NCBI GenBank assembly: GCA_002377855.1
Contig: DFQQ01000010.1
Coordinates: 124,001-188,000, forward strand
Direction: 5' to 3'
DNA: 64,000 nt
From: Acidovorax delafieldii
Lineage (GTDB): Bacteria > Pseudomonadota > Gammaproteobacteria > Burkholderiales > Burkholderiaceae_C
This document shows positions 35,060 through 44,879 of the stretch, in pieces (within the stretch, counting starts at the first letter, position 1; every line of letters begins with the position of its first letter). Position numbers and translations under genes: made by a program. The notes beneath the pieces are model-generated. The model ran no database searches, had not been told where the DNA came from, and saw only the letters and a program-made list of their open reading frames with translations.

Positions 35060-35978
35060 CCTGAGCGAGCCCGCCGCCATTGAGGTGCGCGGCGCGCACA
35101 AGCGCTACGGTGCGCTGCACGCCGTGGATGGGATTGACCTGCGCGTGGAGCGCGGCGAGATCTTCGGCCTCATCGGCCACAACGGCGCGGGCAAGAGCAC
35201 GCTGTTCAAGATGATCCTCGGCCTGGTGCCCGCCACCTCGGGTGAAATCCGTGTGGGCGGCGCCACCGTACAGGGCCGCGACTTTCGCGCTGCCCGCCGC
35301 CACCTGGGCTACCTGCCCGAGAACGTGGTGCTTTACGACAACCTGAACGGGCTTGAAACGCTTCATTTCTTCGCGCGCCTGAAGGGCGCACCGCTGTCCC
35401 AATGCCAGACTCTGCTGGACCGGGTGGGCCTGGCACACGCTGGCAAACGCTCGGTGCGCGAATACTCCAAGGGCATGCGCCAGCGCCTGGGGTTCGCGCA
35501 GGCCTTGCTGGGCAACCCGCAGGTGTTGCTGCTCGATGAACCCACCAACGGTCTGGACCCCCAGGCCATCCGCGACTTCTACGCCACGCTGCGCGAGTTG
35601 CAGGCCGGTGGAGTCACCATCGTCATCACCTCGCACATCCTGGCCGAACTGCAAGAACGCGTGGACCGCCTGGCCATACTGGCTGCCGGCAAGTTGCAGG
35701 CCCTGGGCAGTGTGCAAGCGCTGCGCGAACAGGCCCAGATGCCATTGACCATTGAGGTGGCTTTGAACGAAGCAGACATCCCCGCTGCAGTGCTGGCGAT
35801 TGCGCCACTGCAGGGCATCACATCCACAGCCACCGCTGATGGGCTCCGCATCAGCTGCCCCCGTGAGGCCAAGATGGCTGTGCTGGGTGCCCTGGGCCCC
35901 TTGGGCGCACGGGTGCAAGACGTCAATATTTTGGAGCCGTCGCTCGAGGACGTGTACTTCGGCCTGCGGGAGAACTGA
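35034..35978 (+). CDS. nosF: NosF, ABC transporter ATPase of the nos system
   Basis: 314-residue ATP-binding subunit. Walker A is GHNGAGKST (48-56), the signature is YSKGMRQRLG, and Walker B is VLLLDEPTNGLDP. It pairs with NosY and NosD in maturation of the NosZ copper site. The GTG at 35034 inside the nosD 3' end is the likely start, leaving about 15 residues before the ABC fold begins. Followed by nosY after three bases. Confidence 0.95.
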   Translation: MIRKPPPTDLSEPAAIEVRGAHKRYGALHAVDGIDLRVERGEIFGLIGHNGAGKSTLFKMILGLVPATSGEIRVGGATVQGRDFRAARRHLGYLPENVVLYDNLNGLETLHFFARLKGAPLSQCQTLLDRVGLAHAGKRSVREYSKGMRQRLGFAQALLGNPQVLLLDEPTNGLDPQAIRDFYATLRELQAGGVTIVITSHILAELQERVDRLAILAAGKLQALGSVQALREQAQMPLTIEVALNEADIPAAVLAIAPLQGITSTATADGLRISCPREAKMAVLGALGPLGARVQDVNILEPSLEDVYFGLREN

Positions 35979-35981
35979 GCC

Positions 35982-36797
35982 ATGGAATTCACACAGATCT
36001 TCACCATCGCGGGCAAAGAGTTCCGCGACCGCATGCGCAACCGCTGGGTGCTGGCCGTGGCACTGGTGTTCACGGTGTTTTCCCTCGCCATTGCCTACTT
36101 TGGCGGCGCGCAGCAAGGCACCGTCGGCTTTCGCTCCATTGAATTCACCATTGCCAGCCTGGTCAGCCTGGTCATCTACCTCATCCCACTGATTGCGCTA
36201 CTGCTGGGCTTTGACGCCATCGTGGGCGAGCGCGAGCGCGGCTCCCTCGATCTGCTGCTGTCCCTGCCCATCACGCGGCTGGAACTGCTGCTGGGCAAGT
36301 ACCTGGGCCTAGCCGCTGCGCTCACACTGTCTACCCTCGCTGGCTTCGGCCTGGTGGCGGTGCTGCTGTACCGGCAGTTCAACTGGGCGGGCCTGTTTCA
36401 CTACGGCGGCTTCATGCTCAGTTCCGTACTGCTGGGGCTGGCCTTCTTGAGCATGGCGGTGCTGCTTTCGGTGCTGACCCATGAACGCACCCGCGCTTCC
36501 GGCTTGGCCATCGCCGCATGGTTTTTCTTCGTGCTGGTGTTTGACTTGCTGCTGCTGGGCGCCCTGGTGGCGACCGGCGGGAGCCAGGGCGGCGTGGCCA
36601 TGGCCTACCTGCTGTTGCTCAACCCGGCAGATGTTTTCCGCATCCTCAACGTGTTCTCGCTGGAAGACGTGCGCACCCTGTACGGGCTCACCAGCATCGT
36701 GCCCCCCGCCCTGGCCAAGCCATGGCTGATGGGCTCGGTGATGGCCGCCTGGATCGTGGTGCCGCTCGGCATAGCGAGCTGGAGATTCAAACCATGA
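35982..36797 (+). CDS. nosY: NosY, ABC transporter permease of the nos system
   Basis: 271-residue ABC-2 type permease with about six TM helices; the N-terminal IFTIAGKEFRDRMRNRWVL and the GERERGSLDLLLSLPITRLELLLGKYLG loop are standard NosY features. It forms the membrane channel with NosF. The stop overlaps the nosL start (ATGA). Confidence 0.95.
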   Translation: MEFTQIFTIAGKEFRDRMRNRWVLAVALVFTVFSLAIAYFGGAQQGTVGFRSIEFTIASLVSLVIYLIPLIALLLGFDAIVGERERGSLDLLLSLPITRLELLLGKYLGLAAALTLSTLAGFGLVAVLLYRQFNWAGLFHYGGFMLSSVLLGLAFLSMAVLLSVLTHERTRASGLAIAAWFFFVLVFDLLLLGALVATGGSQGGVAMAYLLLLNPADVFRILNVFSLEDVRTLYGLTSIVPPALAKPWLMGSVMAAWIVVPLGIASWRFKP

Positions 36798-37372
36798 CCC
36801 AACGCTACCACCACCAATGCGGCTGCACCACGCGGCGCCAACTCCTGGGCTGGGCGGCCCTGGCCTCCGTGGCCACGCTCACCGGCGTGACAGGCCTGAC
36901 CGGCTGCAGCCAAGCCGACAGCGGCGCAGCGCAGGCCCTCAAGCCCGTGGAGATTGACGGCGCCACCAGTTGCGAACTCGACGGCATGCTGCTGGCCGAC
37001 TACCCGGGCCCCAAGGCCCAGGTGCGCTTTGCGGGGCAAGACAAGCCTTCGTTCTTCTGCGACACGGTGGAGCTTTTCGCTACGCTGTTGGCGGGCGAAC
37101 AGGTTCGCGCTGCACAGGCCGTGTACGTGCAAGACATGGGCCAAGCAGACTGGAACGCGCCCAAGGGCCACTGGATTGACGCCAAAACGGCGGTGTACGT
37201 GGTGGGCGGCAAGCGCCATGGCTCCATGGGCCCCACCATTGGCAGCTTTGCCCAAGAAGCAGACGCGACGAAGTTTGCAGCCGAATACGGCGGAAAGGTC
37301 TTGCGCTTTGCAGAGATCACGCCCGCCATGGTCGACCTGAGCGGCGGCGCGCTGCACGACACGCGGATGTGA
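36794..37372 (+). CDS. nosL: NosL, outer-membrane copper chaperone lipoprotein (variant metal site)
   Basis: 192-residue NosL-family lipoprotein. Residues 14-38 form a signal with a Tat-like RRQLLGW and lipobox LTGC (C38). The metal motif that is CxxCGM in many NosL proteins reads C60-E-L-D63-G-M65 here, so the second Cys is Asp. The later PGPKAQV and FFCDTVELF stretches match the family. It delivers Cu(I) for NosZ assembly. The start overlaps the nosY stop, and the next gene, a second NosL-like protein, overlaps its stop by 4 bases. An in-frame start 72 bases upstream inside nosY is unlikely. Confidence 0.9.
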   Translation: MTQRYHHQCGCTTRRQLLGWAALASVATLTGVTGLTGCSQADSGAAQALKPVEIDGATSCELDGMLLADYPGPKAQVRFAGQDKPSFFCDTVELFATLLAGEQVRAAQAVYVQDMGQADWNAPKGHWIDAKTAVYVVGGKRHGSMGPTIGSFAQEADATKFAAEYGGKVLRFAEITPAMVDLSGGALHDTRM

Positions 37373-38052
37373 CCGTGACCTCGCCGCACCCGTCCCTGGC
37401 CGCTACTCCCAGCAGCGCGCGCTTGCCCTCACGGCGCGTGGCGCTGGCAGCGCTGCTGGTGGGTGCCTCGGGCGTAGCGGCATGGCGGTGGCGGGCAGGC
37501 CGTGGCGCCGCAGGGGGCGCAAACCCCACGGGGCTGCCAGATGTGGGGGATGACGTCTGTGTGGTGGCACCTCCCACGCCGTACGACCCTGCATCGGGGC
37601 GGGCTTTGGCTGCTGCGCGCGAAGTACCTGCCGATGCCCGCTGCCCCGTGTGCGGTATGTACCCCGCCCGCTCACGCGCTTGGGCGACACAGGTCATTTT
37701 TGCGGATGGCGATGCGTTCTTTTTTGACTCGCCCCTGAGCCTGATGATGTACCTGGGCAATGTGGGGCACTACACCCGCGGACGCACGGCAGACAGCATC
37801 GTCGCGCGCTATGTGAGCGACATGGACACGGGTGCTTGGGCCCATGCAGCGCAAGCGGCATACGTTGCCGGCTCATCGGCCATGGGGCCCATGCGAGCAG
37901 GAAATTTGCCGGCGTTTGCAGACCCCCAGGCAGCACAGCAATTTGCCCAGGCGCGCGGGGGCCGGGTGCTGGGCTTCGAAGCCATTGATGCAGATCTGCT
38001 GGCTGCCTTGTCACCGCGGCGCCGAGCGAACACCGCTGAGCACAGCCACTGA
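37369..38052 (+). CDS. second NosL-like copper protein with CPVCGM motif
   Basis: 227-residue protein with an N-terminal signal anchor (SRRVALAALLVGASGVAAWRW, Tat-like) and a NosL-type domain carrying the full metal motif C92-P-V-C95-G-M97, then VIFADGDAFFFDSPLSLMMYL, which parallels the FFCDTVELF stretch of NosL. It starts at GTG 37369 (or GTG 37375), overlapping the nosL stop. Together with the variant NosL it gives the operon two NosL domains with different metal ligands. Last gene of the nos operon; a repeat follows. Confidence 0.8.
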   Translation: MTVTSPHPSLAATPSSARLPSRRVALAALLVGASGVAAWRWRAGRGAAGGANPTGLPDVGDDVCVVAPPTPYDPASGRALAAAREVPADARCPVCGMYPARSRAWATQVIFADGDAFFFDSPLSLMMYLGNVGHYTRGRTADSIVARYVSDMDTGAWAHAAQAAYVAGSSAMGPMRAGNLPAFADPQAAQQFAQARGGRVLGFEAIDADLLAALSPRRRANTAEHSH

Positions 38053-38069
38053 AAACAAATGCCAGACAC

Positions 38070-38120
38070 GCTACCAATTCGATAGCACGCAGCGCTCACC
38101 CCTTAAGCGCTGGACGGCTC
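38070..38120 (-). repeat. interspersed two-dyad repeat, copy 8
   Basis: Reverse-oriented copy (gctaccaattcgatagc, then gcagcgctcacc and ccttaagcgctggacggct) between the end of the nos operon and the convergent rhlE gene. Confidence 0.78.
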
Positions 38121-38160
38121 TTTGATCATGAAGGCACCCGTGAACCAGGGCGCAGGGCCT

Positions 38161-39648
38161 TCAAGACTGGCTGGAGGGTTCCGCGGCAGGGGCCGAGGCC
38201 TTGAACAGTGCGGCAACCTTGCGCTTGGGCTTGATGTTGGCCGAAACGCCACTGCGCGCAGGCGCCTTGGCGGCCGCCTCCCACGCCGGGGCGGTGTCGG
38301 TCGCACTGGGCTCGTAGGGCTTTGCAAAAAACGGATCACGCGACACGGCTGCGGGGCGGAAGCCGCGGTGTTCGCGGTTGTCGCGGCCTTCGCGCGGCTC
38401 ACGGGCCTCACGGCGGTGGGCCGATCCGGCGCTGCGTGGGTCGTTCGAATCTGCACCCTCGCGCCATGCACGGCGCCCATCGTTGATGCGCTCCTTGGGC
38501 TGGTCTTCGTCGTACTCCAGCGCTTCCAGCTCGATCTTTTTCTTGATCAGCTTTTCGATGTCGCCCACCAGCCGGGCATCGCTGCCCGACACCAGCGTGA
38601 CGGCCAAGCCAGACGCACCCGCACGGCCTGTACGGCCAATGCGGTGCACATAGTCTTCGGCGTTGAAGGGCACGTCAAAGTTGAACACGGCCGGCACGTC
38701 CTTGATGTCCAGGCCACGCGCGGCCACATCGGTACACACCAGTAGGTCCACTTCGCCCTGTTTGAAGGCTTCGAGCGCCTTGAGGCGTTCGTCCTGGCTC
38801 TTGTCGCCATGCAGTGCGGCGGTTTTCAGGCCTTCGCGTTCCAGGCTGCGCGCCAAGCGGCCGCAGCCGAGCTTGCTGTTCACGAAAATGAACGCTTGCT
38901 TGATGCCGCGCGTCTTGAGCACCTGATGGATGGCTCGGCGCTTGTCGTCGTCGCCCGCACTGTAAAAGCGCTGCTCCACCGTGGAGGCCGTCTCGTTCGG
39001 GCGGGCCACTTCGATGGTGATGGGGTTTTGCAGGTAACTGCTGGCCAGGCGCTTGATCTCGGGCGAGAAGGTAGCGCTGAAGAGCAGCGTGGTGCGCTGC
39101 TTGGGCAGGTAGCTCAAGATGCGCTGCAGGTCAGGCAGGAAGCCGATGTCCAGCATGCGGTCCGCTTCGTCCAGCACGACGTACTCAACCTGGTTGAGCA
39201 CTGCGTTTTTGGCTTCGATGTGATCGAGCAGGCGCCCGGGCGTGGCCACCAGCACCTCCACACCCTTTTTCAGCTCGATGGTCTGCGGCTTCATGTCCAT
39301 GCCGCCGAACACCACGGTGCTGCGCAGCTTGGTGTGCTTGGCATACAGCGCGATTTGTTGCGCCACCTGGTCGGCCAGTTCGCGCGTGGGCAGCAGCACC
39401 AGGGCGCGCACGGGGTGGCGTGCAGGCGAAGTCGAAGTGTTCTCGTGCTTGAGCAGCCGCTGCAGCAGCGGCAGCGAAAAGGCGGCTGTCTTGCCGGTGC
39501 CCGTCTGGGCTGCCCCCATCACGTCCTGCCCGGTCAACACGACCGGGATGGCCTGGGCCTGGATGGGGGTCATGGATTCGTAGCCCATTTCGGCTACGGC
39601 GCGCGCTAGCGGCTCGGCCAGCGATAAATTGGAAAAGGAACTTGTCAT
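38161..39648 (-). CDS. rhlE: DEAD-box RNA helicase RhlE
   Basis: 495-residue DEAD-box ATP-dependent RNA helicase. Motifs in order: Q motif around GYESMTPIQAQAIP, Walker A AQTGTGKT (47-54), PTRELADQV, DEAD (VLDEADRML), SAT (LFSATFSP), and the C-terminal core with ARGLDIKDVPAVFNFD and HRIGRTGRAG. The tail beyond about residue 385 is basic, low-complexity and rich in Arg/Glu/Ala (REAREPREGRDNREHRG), as in RhlE, and probably binds RNA. Cytoplasmic, monocistronic. Confidence 0.94.
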   Translation of the reverse strand: MTSSFSNLSLAEPLARAVAEMGYESMTPIQAQAIPVVLTGQDVMGAAQTGTGKTAAFSLPLLQRLLKHENTSTSPARHPVRALVLLPTRELADQVAQQIALYAKHTKLRSTVVFGGMDMKPQTIELKKGVEVLVATPGRLLDHIEAKNAVLNQVEYVVLDEADRMLDIGFLPDLQRILSYLPKQRTTLLFSATFSPEIKRLASSYLQNPITIEVARPNETASTVEQRFYSAGDDDKRRAIHQVLKTRGIKQAFIFVNSKLGCGRLARSLEREGLKTAALHGDKSQDERLKALEAFKQGEVDLLVCTDVAARGLDIKDVPAVFNFDVPFNAEDYVHRIGRTGRAGASGLAVTLVSGSDARLVGDIEKLIKKKIELEALEYDEDQPKERINDGRRAWREGADSNDPRSAGSAHRREAREPREGRDNREHRGFRPAAVSRDPFFAKPYEPSATDTAPAWEAAAKAPARSGVSANIKPKRKVAALFKASAPAAEPSSQS

Positions 39649-39744
39649 TTAGCCCTGTATTGTCGCACCGCAGGCTGCAGAAGGCATTTTTTTCCGCCTT
39701 TGCGCCGCAGCTCAGCACTTGCTCCTGAGCCCATGGCCGCAATT

Positions 39745-39793
39745 TACTATCAAAAATATAGCATGTTGCGCTTTTCTGGCGGGCGCCACAGGC
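39745..39793 (-). repeat. interspersed two-dyad repeat, copy 9
   Basis: Reverse-oriented copy (tactatcaaaaatatagc, then tgcgcttttctggcgggcg and ccacaggc) between rhlE and the end of the zinc peptidase gene. Confidence 0.75.
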
Positions 39794-39850
39794 GCATTGG
39801 ATGAGGATGGCGCGATACAAACACCGGACGCCCCTCGCGTCAGCACGGCT

Positions 39851-40720
39851 TTACAAGCTGCGCGCGGAAAAGGTGTCACAGGCCTGCACGGCGCCTTGTT
39901 TCAGACCGGTGTGAAACCAGCGCTGGCGCTGTGCGCTGGTGCCATGCGTAAAACTGTCTGGCACCACGGCACCGCCGCTTGCGCGCTGCAGGGCATCGTC
40001 GCCAATGCGTGCAGCGGCGTTCATCGCTTCCTCTACGTCGCCCTGCTCCAGAATCTGCCGGGCGTTTTGCGCGTGGTGTGCCCACACGCCGGCAAAGCAG
40101 TCGGCCTGCAGTTCCAGCCGCACCGACATGGCGTTGTATTCCTTCTGGCTCACCCGGCCCCGCATCTGGTCGACCTTGGCGCTGATACCCAGCAGGTGCT
40201 GCACGTGGTGCCCTACTTCGTGGGCGATCACGTAGGCCTGCGCAAAGTCGCCCGGCGCACCCAGGCGGTTCTTCAGCGTCTCATAAAAGCCCAGGTCGAT
40301 ATAGACTTTCTGGTCCGCCGGGCAATAAAACGGCCCCATCGCCGCCTGCCCGGTGCCGCAGGCCGTGGGCGTTGCGCCACGGAACAGCACCAGCCGGGGC
40401 TCCTGATACCGCCCCCCGCCCTCGCGGAAAACGGCCTGCCAGACATCCTCCGTATCGGCCAGCACCGTGGACACAAAACGCGCCATCGTGTCGTCAGCAG
40501 GAGGGCGCTGTGCTGGCGCTTGCTGGACTTGCGCCGGGGGGCCGCCACCGCTGAGCAGACCCAGAATCGTGAGGGGATTGATGCCCAGCACCCAGCCCCC
40601 GACCAAGGCAATCACGATGGTCCCGATGCCGATGTTGCGGCCACCAAACACGGGCGCGCCACCCCCGCCGCTGCGGCGGTCTTCCACGTTGTCCGACTCG
40701 CGGTTGCCTTCCCATTTCAT
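39851..40720 (-). CDS. YpfJ-family neutral zinc metallopeptidase
   Basis: 289-residue YpfJ/KPN_02809-type peptidase. The zinc motif HEVGHH is at residues 167-172, with RLELQADCFAGVWAHH supplying the downstream Glu ligand. One TM helix (about 30-56, GIGTIVIALVGGWVLGINPL) near the N-terminus anchors it, and a Pro/Gln-rich linker follows. The start MKWEGNRESDNVEDRR is the family N-terminus; longer in-frame starts are rejected. The physiological substrate of the family is unknown. Monocistronic. Confidence 0.88.
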   Translation of the reverse strand: MKWEGNRESDNVEDRRSGGGGAPVFGGRNIGIGTIVIALVGGWVLGINPLTILGLLSGGGPPAQVQQAPAQRPPADDTMARFVSTVLADTEDVWQAVFREGGGRYQEPRLVLFRGATPTACGTGQAAMGPFYCPADQKVYIDLGFYETLKNRLGAPGDFAQAYVIAHEVGHHVQHLLGISAKVDQMRGRVSQKEYNAMSVRLELQADCFAGVWAHHAQNARQILEQGDVEEAMNAAARIGDDALQRASGGAVVPDSFTHGTSAQRQRWFHTGLKQGAVQACDTFSARSL

Positions 40721-41007
40721 GCTGTCGCTCCCTGCACCTCTGCACGGCGGGAGGTGTGGCCCAGATCTTAGAGCGTGTTCAAGCCATTTCAGATGCCCGC
40801 AGAACCCTTTGGTAAGCAACGTAACTGACCGAGTTACACGTTGTTGCACACAGCCCGCCGAGCTGAAGGTCCATTCTCAGCGCCGGGCCAGATGGCTGTG
40901 TACAGTGCGGCCATGCTCACTGCACACCATGCTCGACCCACCTTTGGGCACGTACCGACCCAGCCGCAGAGACACTGCGCCGCAGCCCCATTCCTCAGGG
41001 GGCGTGG

Positions 41008-42723
41008 TTGGCTCTGGTGACATCGCCCTCTCCCTCCATCTCAGGGCGCAGCCTGCGCACCCAGATTGCCTGGGTGTTCGGCACATTGGTCGTGGCGTTG
41101 GCAGTGTTGCTTTCGATCGGGTTTGGCGAGGTGCTCAAGCGCCGCATCCAGCACGACGCCGGTGCGGCCCTGCAAATGGTGGCCGACAACACAGCCGCGT
41201 TTTTGGCCAACGGCCTGTTTGAGCGGATCCGCGAAATCCAGGTGCTAGCCTCTGCCGAAGTGGTGTGGCGCAACGGTATCGACACCCCTGAAGTCGTTCA
41301 CCTGCTGGCCAGGCAGCAGGCCATGCAGCCGCACAGCCTCTGGATCGGCGTGGCCGACGCGCAAGGCGTGGTGCGCGTTGCCACCGGCGACATGCTGGTC
41401 GGCCAGAACGTTACGCAGCGGCCCTGGTTTCAGGCCGGTTTGCAAGCCCCCTATGTGGGCGACGTGCATCCGGCTAAGCTGCTGGAACACCTGTTGCCGC
41501 CCACAAAGGACGGAGAACCCTACCGTTTTGTCGATTTTTCAGCACCCATTCGCATTGGCCCCACCACAGTGGGCGTGCTGGGTGTGCACGGCTACTGGGA
41601 GTGGATCAACGAAATGATCCAAACCCTCATCCCGGCGGGCGCACGCGAGCAGCAGCTGGAGGTGTTTATCTTTGACAAGGACGGGCAACTGATCCATGCG
41701 CCTGCCAAGCAACAGGCACTGCTGCAACGGCTGGGCCAGACCCTGCCGGACCTGAGTTTTGCCAAAGTGCCCAGCGATGCCAAGCGACGCAATGAAATCA
41801 CCGTACTGCGCTGGCAGGATGACAAGAAGTACCTGACCGCTCACGCACCGCTGCCCGCGCGAAACGCCGAAAGCGACCTGGGCTGGCACATCGTGGCACG
41901 GGTGCCCGTGGACATTGCGTTCGCCCAGGCAAACGGAGCGGTGGAGAAAGCCTTGCTGGGCGGGCTGGCGGCGGCGGCCGTGGCGTCGCTGCTGGCCTGG
42001 CTTGCGGCGCGCCGGCTGAGTGAGGACCTGGACGCGCTGGCCCGGGCGGCGCGCGACCTCGAGGCCGGCACGCCAGGAGCGGAGATTCCGGCAGCCCAAA
42101 GCAGCCGCGAGGTGCGTCGGCTGTCTTCTGCGCTGCGCGGCATGATCCACAAGCTGCTGTCTGCCAACGAAGCCATGGAAGCCCAGGTGCGCCTGCGCAC
42201 CCAGCAACTGGAACAAGCCAACCAGGAGCTGGACCGGCAAGCCCGCAGTGACCCCCTGACTGGCCTGCTCAACCGCCGTGGCTTTGACACGCAGATGAAC
42301 TATGCGCTGTCACTGGCACACCGCAGCGGCCGCGACTTGTCGCTAGTGACGGTGGATGTGGACCATTTCAAACGCATCAACGACACCCACGGCCACGACG
42401 TGGGCGACCAGGTACTGCAAGAGCTGGCCCTCACGCTGGCGGCCCGGCTGCGTGAGTCTGATGTCGTGGCGCGGCTGGGCGGCGAAGAGTTTGCGGTGTT
42501 GCTGCCCGACACCGACCTGGACGGCGCACGGTCCATCGCCCAGGCATTGGTGGATTCACAGGCTGGGACCGATTACCCGGTGATCGGCAGGTTCACCATC
42601 AGTGCGGGCGTTTCCACACTGGAGAATGCAGAAGACACCGCGCAAAACCTGCTGCGCCGCGGAGACGCAGCCCTGTATGAAGCCAAACGCCAAGGCCGCA
42701 ACCGGGTAGCGGTGCAGCCATAG
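41008..42723 (+). CDS. membrane diguanylate cyclase with Cache sensor
   Basis: Up to 571-residue GGDEF enzyme making cyclic di-GMP. TM1 (about 20-42), a periplasmic Cache-type domain (about 43-310, with GVADAQGVVRVATGD and QRPWFQAGL), TM2 (about 314-330), a HAMP-like linker and coiled coil, then the GGDEF domain with active site GGEEF (491-495) and a canonical inhibitory I-site RESD (482-485) five residues before it. The start is uncertain: TTG 41008 sits 7 bases after an aggggg stretch, and GTG 41017 is the alternative. No EAL domain. Convergent with dcd. Confidence 0.88.
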   Translation: MALVTSPSPSISGRSLRTQIAWVFGTLVVALAVLLSIGFGEVLKRRIQHDAGAALQMVADNTAAFLANGLFERIREIQVLASAEVVWRNGIDTPEVVHLLARQQAMQPHSLWIGVADAQGVVRVATGDMLVGQNVTQRPWFQAGLQAPYVGDVHPAKLLEHLLPPTKDGEPYRFVDFSAPIRIGPTTVGVLGVHGYWEWINEMIQTLIPAGAREQQLEVFIFDKDGQLIHAPAKQQALLQRLGQTLPDLSFAKVPSDAKRRNEITVLRWQDDKKYLTAHAPLPARNAESDLGWHIVARVPVDIAFAQANGAVEKALLGGLAAAAVASLLAWLAARRLSEDLDALARAARDLEAGTPGAEIPAAQSSREVRRLSSALRGMIHKLLSANEAMEAQVRLRTQQLEQANQELDRQARSDPLTGLLNRRGFDTQMNYALSLAHRSGRDLSLVTVDVDHFKRINDTHGHDVGDQVLQELALTLAARLRESDVVARLGGEEFAVLLPDTDLDGARSIAQALVDSQAGTDYPVIGRFTISAGVSTLENAEDTAQNLLRRGDAALYEAKRQGRNRVAVQP

Positions 42724-42793
42724 CCGGCGCTTGGGCCGTCGGCACAAAGCCACGGCCCCTGCGCCCTGCGATGCACGCACTGGCACTGAGGCG

Positions 42794-43366
<573 letters not shown>

Positions 43367-43422
43367 CGGTTGACTCCTGCGCTGCAGTTCCCGTCTGGCT
43401 GCGCTCGCTGCGCCAGGGAAGT

Positions 43423-43470
43423 GCTATTAAATGTGTAGCTGGTAGCGCTTTTAAATCAAGCGCTAGGGCC
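43423..43470 (-). repeat. interspersed two-dyad repeat, copy 10, at the guaD 3' end
   Basis: gctattaaatgtgtagct, then ggtagcgcttttaaatcaag and cgctagggcc. The guaD stop codon and last four codons lie in it. Confidence 0.78.
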
Positions 43471-44757
43471 GTATTTTGCTTGAGAAATCACGGTTTGCTC
43501 GATGACCCGATCGTCGCCCAGTACGATCAGCGCAAACAATAGCTCATCCAGGCTCCGTGCCTGCTGCGTCTTGCGCGCCAGCAGCGGCGTGGCCTGGGGG
43601 TTCAACACCACAAAGTCGGCCTCGCAGCCCGGCTGCAGGTTACCCACCACGCCGCCCAGCCCCATGGCTTGTGCGGCACCGGCGGTGTGCTGCCACCACA
43701 GCTGTGCCGGGCTCAGGCTCAGGCCGGTCTTGGTCTGGCCTTCGCGCGCCACGTAGTAGGCGGCCATCATGGTGTGAAACGGGCTGAAGCTGGTGCCTCC
43801 GCCCACATCGCTGGCCAGCCCATAGCGAAACCCGGCCCGGTCTGCACCCGCGTAGTCAAAGAAGCCGCTGCCCAAGAAGAGGTTGCTGGTGGGGCTGATG
43901 GCCGCCGCCGTCTTGCGCTCGCGCATCAAGGCGCGGTCGGCATCATCAAAGTGAATGCAGTGGGCGTACACGGCCCGCTCGCGCATCAGGCCAAAGTCGT
44001 CATACACCGCCAGGTAGCTGCGCGAACGCGGAAACAGCTCGCGCGCCCAGCGGATTTCGTCCAGGTTCTCGGCCACATGCGACTGGATCCACACATCTGC
44101 ATAGCGGGCCGCCAACTCGCCTGCGCCGCGCAGTTGCTCAGGCGTGCTGGTGGGAGCAAAGCGCGGGGTGATGGCGTAGCCCAGTCGGTCCACGCCATGC
44201 CAGCGCTGGATCAAGGCCTCGGTGTCCAGCAGGCTTTGCTCAGTCTCGTCGCGCACGCCGTCGGGCGAGTGGCGGTCTTGCAGCACCTTGCCGGTCACCA
44301 GTCGCAGGCTGCGGCGCTGCGCCTCGGCAAACAGGGCATTGACCGATGCCGGGTGCGACGTGGCAAACGCCAGCGCTGTGGTCACGCCGTTGCGCAGCAG
44401 CTCGTCCACAAAGAAACTGGCCACCCCATCCGCGTACTCGGGTTGCTCAAAGCGCGACTCGTGGGGAAAGGTGTAGTTCTCCAGCCAAGGCAGCAGCCCG
44501 TCGGCCGGCGAGCCAATCACGTCCGTCTGCGGAAAATGCACATGCAGATCCACAAAGCCCGGTGCCAGAATGCGCCCCGGCCAATGCGTGACGTCGCCCT
44601 GCCCTGCCCACTGCGCAGCCAGCGCCTGCCAGGGGCCGGCTGCCACCACGCGTTGGCGGCCTTGCGCATCAGCGGCCACGGCCAGCAGGCCATCTTCGTC
44701 GTAAAGGGCCTTGCCGTCATCGGTAAAGCGCAACAGGGCAGATCGGAATACGTGCAT
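43456..44757 (-). CDS. guaD: guanine deaminase
   Basis: 433-residue amidohydrolase that deaminates guanine to xanthine. The metal motif is FVDLHVHFPQTDVIG, with HAHA-type ligands further on (IQSHVAENLDEIRWA, YAHCIHFDD) and the C-terminal ASDVGGGTSFSP. Length is normal. The last residues (GPSA) and stop are supplied by an interspersed repeat, showing that the 3' end was reshaped. It is 122 bp downstream of a BMP-type binding protein gene on the same strand and feeds xanthine to the xdhAB enzyme encoded 11 kb away in the same island. Confidence 0.94.
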   Translation of the reverse strand: MHVFRSALLRFTDDGKALYDEDGLLAVAADAQGRQRVVAAGPWQALAAQWAGQGDVTHWPGRILAPGFVDLHVHFPQTDVIGSPADGLLPWLENYTFPHESRFEQPEYADGVASFFVDELLRNGVTTALAFATSHPASVNALFAEAQRRSLRLVTGKVLQDRHSPDGVRDETEQSLLDTEALIQRWHGVDRLGYAITPRFAPTSTPEQLRGAGELAARYADVWIQSHVAENLDEIRWARELFPRSRSYLAVYDDFGLMRERAVYAHCIHFDDADRALMRERKTAAAISPTSNLFLGSGFFDYAGADRAGFRYGLASDVGGGTSFSPFHTMMAAYYVAREGQTKTGLSLSPAQLWWQHTAGAAQAMGLGGVVGNLQPGCEADFVVLNPQATPLLARKTQQARSLDELLFALIVLGDDRVIEQTVISQAKYGPSA

Positions 44758-44879
44758 GGTGTGAGCTTAAGGGGGCCGAGGGCCTGGCCCATACCCGGGC
44801 GGTGATAGTTGGTAGAAGCGCGGGGGCGCGCAGCGGCACCGGGCCATCACGCCCATACAGCCGTTTTTGCCTGCCTCGT

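Noticed and set aside
44758..44879. A further repeat copy near ggtgatagttggtagaagcg
   Set aside because: Only the second dyad is loosely present and the first is missing; the match is too weak to count.
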